A DNA stretch of 64,000 nt from Streptomyces sp. NBC_01571 (lineage in GTDB: Bacteria > Actinomycetota > Actinomycetes > Streptomycetales > Streptomycetaceae), in contig NZ_JAPEPZ010000001.1 in assembly GCF_026339875.1 (NCBI RefSeq), forward strand, positions 1,302,001 through 1,366,000. Direction: 5' to 3'. Below are positions 59,618-64,000 of the stretch, piece after piece. The notes beneath the pieces are model-generated. The model worked only from the letters and a program-made list of their open reading frames with translations. It was not told where the DNA came from and did no database searches. Within the stretch, counting starts at the first letter, position 1. Each line of letters begins with the position of its first letter. The position numbers were made by a program, and so were the translations under genes.

Positions 59618-60766
59618 ATGAGCGACCGTATGACGACACCCTGGGCCGAGTACGCGCTGACCCGATTCCCGGAGGACCCCCGCGACCAGATGCGCGCCTG
59701 GGACGCCGCCGACACGTATCTGCTGCGGCACCTCGCGGAGAGCGGCACCGTGCTGTCCGGGACGGTCGTGGTGGCCGGCGACCGCTGGGGCGCGCTCACC
59801 ACGGCGCTGTCGGAACACCGGCCGACGCAGATCACCGACTCGTTCCTCACCCAGGAGGCGACCCGGGCGAACCTGGCCCGCAACGGAGTCGCCGCGGACG
59901 CCGTACGCCTCCTCACCACCCAGGACGCGCCGCCGGACCGCGTAGACGTGCTCCTCGTCCGGGTGCCGAAGAGCCTCGCCCTGCTGGAGGACCAGCTGCA
60001 CCGGCTGGCGCCCGGCGTGCACGAGGGGACCGTCGTCGTCGGCACGGGCATGGTCAAGGAGATCCACACCTCGACGCTGCGCCTCTTCGAGCGCGTCCTC
60101 GGCCCGACCCGCACCTCGCTGGCCGAGAAGAAGGCCCGGCTGATCTTCTGCACCCCGTTCCAGGGACTGGCGCGGGAACCCAACCCGTGGCCGTACCGCT
60201 ACCAGCTGCCCGACGGCGTCGGCCCGGTCTCCGGCCGCACCGTCACCAACCACGCCGGTGTGTTCTGTGCCGACCGTCTCGACATCGGCACCCGGTTCCT
60301 CCTCCAGCACCTGCCGCGCAGCCGCGGCGCCGAGCGTGTCGTGGACCTGGGCTGCGGCAACGGGGTCGTCGGTACGGCGATCGCGCTGGCCAATCCGGAG
60401 GCCGAGGTGCTGTTCGTGGACGAGTCGTACCAGGCCGTCGCCTCGGCGCGGGAGACGTACCGGGCGAACGCCGGGGACGGCGACGGCGCGGAGTTCCGGG
60501 TCGGCGACGGGCTGACCGGGATCCCGGCGGAGAGCGTGGACCTCGTCGTGAACAACCCGCCGTTCCACTCGCACCAGGCGACGACGGACGCCACGGCCTG
60601 GCGGATGTTCGCGGAGGCGCGCCGCGCGCTGCGGCCGGGGGGCGAGCTGTGGGTGATCGGGAATCGTCACCTCGGTTATCACCTGAAGCTGCGCCGACTG
60701 TTCGGCAACAGTGAACTCGTGGCCAGCGACGCGAAGTTCGTGGTGCTGCGGGCCGTGCGGAAGTAG
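59618..60766 (+). CDS. RlmG/RsmC-like rRNA (guanine-N2)-methyltransferase
   Basis: 382 residues with duplicated methyltransferase folds. The N-terminal fold lacks motifs (about 1-185). The C-terminal fold has the SAM motif VVDLGCGNGVVGTAIALANP (about 243) and the catalytic VVNNPPFHSHQATTDATAWR (about 311). IGNRHLGYHLKLRRLFGN is near the end. This is the pattern of RlmG (23S G1835) and RsmC (16S G1207); length and NNPPFH favour RlmG. The ATG at 59618 is used. It is divergent from alkB across the minisatellite. Confidence 0.88.
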   Translation: MSDRMTTPWAEYALTRFPEDPRDQMRAWDAADTYLLRHLAESGTVLSGTVVVAGDRWGALTTALSEHRPTQITDSFLTQEATRANLARNGVAADAVRLLTTQDAPPDRVDVLLVRVPKSLALLEDQLHRLAPGVHEGTVVVGTGMVKEIHTSTLRLFERVLGPTRTSLAEKKARLIFCTPFQGLAREPNPWPYRYQLPDGVGPVSGRTVTNHAGVFCADRLDIGTRFLLQHLPRSRGAERVVDLGCGNGVVGTAIALANPEAEVLFVDESYQAVASARETYRANAGDGDGAEFRVGDGLTGIPAESVDLVVNNPPFHSHQATTDATAWRMFAEARRALRPGGELWVIGNRHLGYHLKLRRLFGNSELVASDAKFVVLRAVRK

Positions 60767-60848
60767 CTTCGCGCAGCGCGCGGGACGCCGCTCCGCGTTC
60801 GTGACGGCACGCGGCGGACGGCGACCGGCGCCGCCGCGCGCCGCCTGG

Positions 60849-61718
60849 TCATCCGTTTCGCTGTGGAGGTGCGCCGACGACCCCGATGAGACGCGTCACC
60901 GCCCGTGCCATCGATTCCCGCCCCACACTGAGGTACGTGCGGGAGTCGACCGCCTCGGGGCGGTCCGCGAGGTACGCGCGGATGGCGCCGGTCATGGCGA
61001 TGTTCAGGGCCGTTCCGATGTTGACCTTGGCGATGCCGCCAGCGACGGCGGCCGTGAGTTCGTCGTCCGGTACTCCGGAGGAGCCGTGCAGGACGAGCGG
61101 CACGTCGAGTGCCGCGGCCAGCCGTTCGAGCCGGTCGTGGTCGAGGGTCGCGGTGCGTGTGGTCATCGCGTGCGAGCTGCCGATCGCGACGGCCAGCGCG
61201 TCCACGCCGGAGTCGGTGACGAAGGCGCGGGCCTCGGCGGGGTCGGTGCGCGCGCCGGGAGCGTGGGCGTCGAGCGCCGGCTCACCGTTCTTTCCGCCCA
61301 CCTGGCCCAACTCGGCCTCGATCCATATCCCTCGGGCGCGCGCCCAGTCGGCGGCCGTCCGGGTGGCCTCCAGGTTCTCCTCGTACGGGAGCCGCGCGGC
61401 GTCGTACATCACGGAACTGAATCCGGCGCTGGGCGCCTGCCGGAGCAGGTCGTCGCTCTGGACGTGGTCCAGGTGCAACGCCACGGGCACCGAGGCGCGT
61501 TCGGCCGCCGCGGCGGCGGCGCGGGCCAGCGGCAGCAGCCGTCCGTAGCGGAACTTCACCGCGTTCTCGCTGACCTGGAGGACGACCGGGGCGTGCGCGG
61601 CCTCGGCGCCCGCGATGACGGCCTCGACGTGCTCCAGGGTGATGACGTTGAACGCGGCGACGGCGGTCCGCGCCCCGACCGCGGCGGCGACCAGGTCACC
61701 GGTGGCTGCGAGTGGCAC
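60849..61718 (-). CDS. Class II fructose/tagatose-bisphosphate aldolase family protein
   Basis: 289 residues. Zinc and substrate sites: VAAFNVITLEHVEAVIAGAE, ALHLDHVQSDDLLRQ (HxDH), IWIEAELGQVGGKNGEPA, VDALAVAIGSSHAM, VPLVLHGSSGVPDDEL and GIAKVNIGTALNIAMTG. It cleaves a ketose 1,6-bisphosphate to two trioses. Context with a SIS protein and DeoR regulator suggests tagatose-bisphosphate (GatY/KbaY-like) in amino-sugar or galactitol use. The GTG at 61718 has AAGGAGGAG upstream and follows the SIS gene by 33 nt. Confidence 0.93.
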   Translation of the reverse strand: MPLAATGDLVAAAVGARTAVAAFNVITLEHVEAVIAGAEAAHAPVVLQVSENAVKFRYGRLLPLARAAAAAAERASVPVALHLDHVQSDDLLRQAPSAGFSSVMYDAARLPYEENLEATRTAADWARARGIWIEAELGQVGGKNGEPALDAHAPGARTDPAEARAFVTDSGVDALAVAIGSSHAMTTRTATLDHDRLERLAAALDVPLVLHGSSGVPDDELTAAVAGGIAKVNIGTALNIAMTGAIRAYLADRPEAVDSRTYLSVGRESMARAVTRLIGVVGAPPQRNG

Positions 61719-61751
61719 AACTCCTCCTTCTCGAGACGCGGTTGAGTGGGC

Positions 61752-62642
61752 TCAGTGGGCCGGGGCGTCGAGGACGACCGAGCGGGTGAGGTGGCGCGGT
61801 CGGTCGGGGTCGAGCCCGCGGGCCGCGGCCAGGGCGACCGCCAGCCGCTGGGCACGGACGAGTTCGGCGAGCGGGTCGAGTCCGCCGGCCACCCACTGCC
61901 CGCCGGTGGCCCGCACCTGCTCGGCCAGCCCTTCGGGCGCCTCGCCCAGCATCCAGGTGGCGGTGCCGCGGGTGGTGATGCTGATGGGCCCGTGCCGGTA
62001 CTCCATCGCCGGGTAGGCCTCGGTCCAGGCGAGCGAGGCCTCGCGCATCTTCAGACCGGCCTCGTTCGCCAGTCCGACCGTCCAGCCGCGGCCCAGGAAG
62101 GTGAACTGCCCGCAGTCGACGAGCCCTTCGGGCAGCGGGGTCTCCAGCGCGGTGCGCGCGTCGGCGACGGCGGCGTCGGTGTGCCGTCCGAGGTGGGCGC
62201 GGAGCAGGGTGAGAGCGCTGGTCGCGAACCGGGTCTGCACGACGGAGCGCTCGTCCGCGAAGTCGAGCACGACGACGTCGTCCGCCGAGTCCATGACGGG
62301 GGTCCGGGGGTCGGCGGTGACGGCGGTCGTACGGGTCCGTCCGCGCAGCCGCCCGAGGAGTTCGAGCACCTCGGTCGTGGTGCCGGACCGGGTCAGGGCG
62401 ACCACCCGGTCGTACGTGCGGGTGTGCGGGAACTCGGACGCGGCGAAGGCGTCCGTCTCCCCCTGCCCCGAGCCCTCGCGCAGCGCGGCGGCGGACTGCG
62501 CCATGAAGAGGGAGGTCCCGCACCCCACGATCGCGACCCGCTCGCCCGCCGCGGGCAGCGCGTCGCCGTGCGTCGCGGCCAGTTCGGCGGCACGGATCCA
62601 GCACTCGGGCTGACTGTTCAGCTCGTTCTCGACATGGGTCAT
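61752..62642 (-). CDS. SIS-domain sugar isomerase/deaminase-like protein
   Basis: 296 residues with two SIS domains. The first has VAIVGCGTSLFMAQSAAALR and VVALTRSGTTTEVLELLGRL; the second has FLGRGWTVGLANEAGLKMRE, EAYPAMEYRHGPISITTRGT. It resembles the isomerase half of GlmS and AgaS-type galactosamine-6-phosphate deaminase/isomerases. The ATG at 62642 is chosen for the family start and the GGGAGGGA upstream. It is first in the operon with the aldolase, and divergent from the DeoR gene. Confidence 0.9.
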   Translation of the reverse strand: MTHVENELNSQPECWIRAAELAATHGDALPAAGERVAIVGCGTSLFMAQSAAALREGSGQGETDAFAASEFPHTRTYDRVVALTRSGTTTEVLELLGRLRGRTRTTAVTADPRTPVMDSADDVVVLDFADERSVVQTRFATSALTLLRAHLGRHTDAAVADARTALETPLPEGLVDCGQFTFLGRGWTVGLANEAGLKMREASLAWTEAYPAMEYRHGPISITTRGTATWMLGEAPEGLAEQVRATGGQWVAGGLDPLAELVRAQRLAVALAAARGLDPDRPRHLTRSVVLDAPAH

Positions 62643-62707
62643 GTCCTGTCCCTCCCCGGGGCCCGCTTCGGGCGCTGATGCTCGTTCGTGCAAGATATAG
62701 CGAGTTT

Positions 62708-62724
62708 TCAAGCACAATCAAGCA
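62708..62724. promoter_or_regulatory. Direct repeats in the SIS/DeoR divergent promoter
   Basis: TCAAGCA occurs at 62708-62714 and 62718-62724, exactly 10 bp apart, within an AT-rich 140-bp gap between the SIS operon and the DeoR gene. Phased direct repeats of this kind are usual DeoR-family operators. Binding is inferred. Confidence 0.45.
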
Positions 62725-62783
62725 TTCGATGTCAGAAATGCGGTGCGCTAGGGTCGCGGAGGATCGAGGAACGGAGAGTGCGG

Positions 62784-63563
62784 ATGTCGCGCGACGCCCG
62801 CTGGAAGGCGCTGCTGGAACTGCTCGTGGAGCGGGGCCGGCTGGAGGTCGAGCAGGCGGCGGTGGAGCTGGACGTGTCAGCGGCGACGATCCGGCGCGAC
62901 TTCGACCAGCTCGCCGAACAGCAGATGCTCGTCCGCACCCGGGGCGGCGCGGTCGTGCACGGGGTGTCGTACGAACTGCCGCTGCGCTACAAGACCGCCC
63001 GCCGGGCCTCGGAGAAGCAGCGCATCGCGAAGGCGGTGGCCGACCTCGTCGCCCCCGGTGAGGCGGTCGGCCTGACCGGGGGCACGACCACCACCGAGGT
63101 GGCCCGCGCACTGGCCGTACGTCCCGATCTCACCTCCGGGTCGCCCGCCCTGACCGTCGTGACGAACGCGCTCAACATCGCCAACGAGCTGGCCGTGCGT
63201 CCTCAGTTCAAGATCGTGACGACGGGCGGGGTGGCCCGTCCGCAGTCGTACGAGCTGGTCGGCCCCCTCGCGAACGGCGTGCTCGGTCAGATCACCATGG
63301 ATGTCGCCGTCCTCGGCGTGGTCGCCTTCGACGCCGTCCACGGGGCGGCCGCCCACGACGAGGCCGAGGCCGCCGTCAACCGGCTGCTGTGCGAGCGCGC
63401 GGAGCGGGTGATCGTCGCGGCCGACTCAAGCAAGCTGGGGCAGCGCGCCTTCGCCCGGATCTGCCCGACCGACCTGGTGGACACGCTGGTCACGGACACG
63501 GCGGTCGACCAGGAGACCGTGCGCCGGTTCGAGGAAGCGGGGGTGCGGGTCCTCACCGTCTGA
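62784..63563 (+). CDS. DeoR/GlpR family transcriptional regulator (AgaR-like by context)
   Basis: 259 residues. HTH about 5-60 (KALLELLVERGRLEVEQAAV, LDVSAATIRRDFDQLAEQQM), then GLTGGTTTTEVARALAVRPD, VTTGGVARPQSYELVGPLAN and VIVAADSSKLGQRAFARI, the DeoRC sugar-phosphate pocket. GGAGAG lies before the ATG at 62784. It is divergent from an aldolase/SIS operon, which it probably represses until a sugar phosphate, perhaps tagatose- or galactosamine-derived, accumulates. Confidence 0.93.
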   Translation: MSRDARWKALLELLVERGRLEVEQAAVELDVSAATIRRDFDQLAEQQMLVRTRGGAVVHGVSYELPLRYKTARRASEKQRIAKAVADLVAPGEAVGLTGGTTTTEVARALAVRPDLTSGSPALTVVTNALNIANELAVRPQFKIVTTGGVARPQSYELVGPLANGVLGQITMDVAVLGVVAFDAVHGAAAHDEAEAAVNRLLCERAERVIVAADSSKLGQRAFARICPTDLVDTLVTDTAVDQETVRRFEEAGVRVLTV

Positions 63564-63584
63564 CGATCCCGGTCACCCGGCCCG

Positions 63585-64000
63585 TCACAGGCCCTTGCGC
63601 GTGTCCGCCGTGCGGGTGAGCGCGCTCAGGTCGATGCTGGTGGCCGAGGCCTCGGGCGCGGTGATCGAGATCCCGGGACGGCCCGGGCGGTGCAGGGTGA
63701 CGGTGGGGAAGAGGGGCTGCGCCAGGGCCAGTCGTCCGGTGCCGGGTGTCTGCGGGTACATGCCCAGAGCGGCCCAGACCGCCCAGGAGGACATCGCGCC
63801 GAGGTCGTCGTTGCCGACGAGACCGTCCGGGCGGTCGGCGAACAGGGTGGCCAGGGCGCGGCGGACGGTCTCACGGGCGCGGTCGGGACGGCCCGCGTAG
63901 TCGTACGCCCAAGGGGTGTCGAAGGAGGGCTCGTTGCCCAGGTAGGCGTACGGCTCGCTGCCGCCCGCGTTGAGCCGCGTGAAGAAGGTGTCGAGACGGC
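63585..64000 (-). CDS. GH92 family alpha-mannosidase (C-terminal part, cut by window edge)
   Basis: 138 codons of the C-terminus are visible. GGSEPYAYLGNEPSFDTPWA and DGLVGNDDLGAMSSWAVWAA then LGMYPQTPG are the conserved GH92 patterns: the GNDD acidic pair takes part in catalysis and calcium binding. The family removes alpha-1,2-, alpha-1,3- or alpha-1,6-linked mannose with inversion. The stop is at 63585, convergent with the DeoR gene. The N-terminus and any signal peptide lie beyond the right edge. Confidence 0.9.
   Translation of the reverse strand, partial: RLDTFFTRLNAGGSEPYAYLGNEPSFDTPWAYDYAGRPDRARETVRRALATLFADRPDGLVGNDDLGAMSSWAVWAALGMYPQTPGTGRLALAQPLFPTVTLHRPGRPGISITAPEASATSIDLSALTRTADTRKGL

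Overview
The window looks like a piece of a Streptomyces (or very close actinomycete) chromosome. Base composition is very GC-rich, third codon positions are almost all G or C, GTG starts are frequent, ribosome binding sites are GGAGG-like, and the gene families are typical of the genus (TerD, DUF1876, SulP, tandem universal stress proteins, FtsX-type ABC permease, GH92, RlmG-like enzyme). All calls come from reading the sequence; no database search was run.

Region 1 (1-19.4 kb) is a stress/dormancy block. It holds a DevS/OsdK-like GAF sensor kinase cut by the left edge, a flavodoxin-like protein, three CBS-pair + BON proteins, a GNAT/acyl-CoA-synthetase fusion acetyltransferase, three tandem universal stress proteins, an alcohol dehydrogenase, a DoxX-like membrane protein, a SulP transporter and a DUF1876 protein. 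Inside it lies a tightly coupled sugar operon (GAPDH, beta-phosphoglucomutase-like HAD, GH65 phosphorylase) and the decayed remnant of a phosphoketolase gene. Several intergenic gaps carry a shared palindrome of form RGGGYYG-NN-CGGCCCY, a candidate operator of the local response regulator. A 173-bp palindromic MITE sits in front of one stress gene.

Region 2 (19.4-26.9 kb) is accessory in character. About 1.2 kb shows no gene. It is followed by a GNAT acetyltransferase, two tandem hairpins with compensatory changes, an MFS exporter + Old Yellow Enzyme pair, and two paralogous SnoaL-like genes plus a TetR regulator. Those last three genes share a TAACCG-NN-CGGTTA operator.

Region 3 (27-50 kb) looks like core chromosome. 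In order it holds a 3-hydroxybutyrate module (MHS transporter, GAF/PucR-type regulator, dehydrogenase), Nudix, apolipoprotein N-acyltransferase, an O-antigen-ligase-like protein, a MurI-like racemase, an HpnB-like glycosyltransferase, a two-domain TerD protein, MOSC, and a striking fusion of a beta-helix with a cysteine ladder to a CbxX-type AAA+ ATPase. A large membrane hydrolase overlaps the 3-prime end of that fusion. A DeoR regulator, SRPBCC protein and Cds1-like cysteine desulfhydrase follow.

Region 4 (50-64 kb) contains an anti-sigma-like ATPase, a SHOCT/ABC operon facing a TetR gene with two operators, a DUF4865 + phosphotriesterase-like pair, a ROK regulator, AlkB, a G-rich 9-bp minisatellite and an RlmG-like methyltransferase. 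It ends with an amino-sugar-like operon (aldolase, SIS protein) divergent from its DeoR regulator, and a GH92 mannosidase cut by the right edge.
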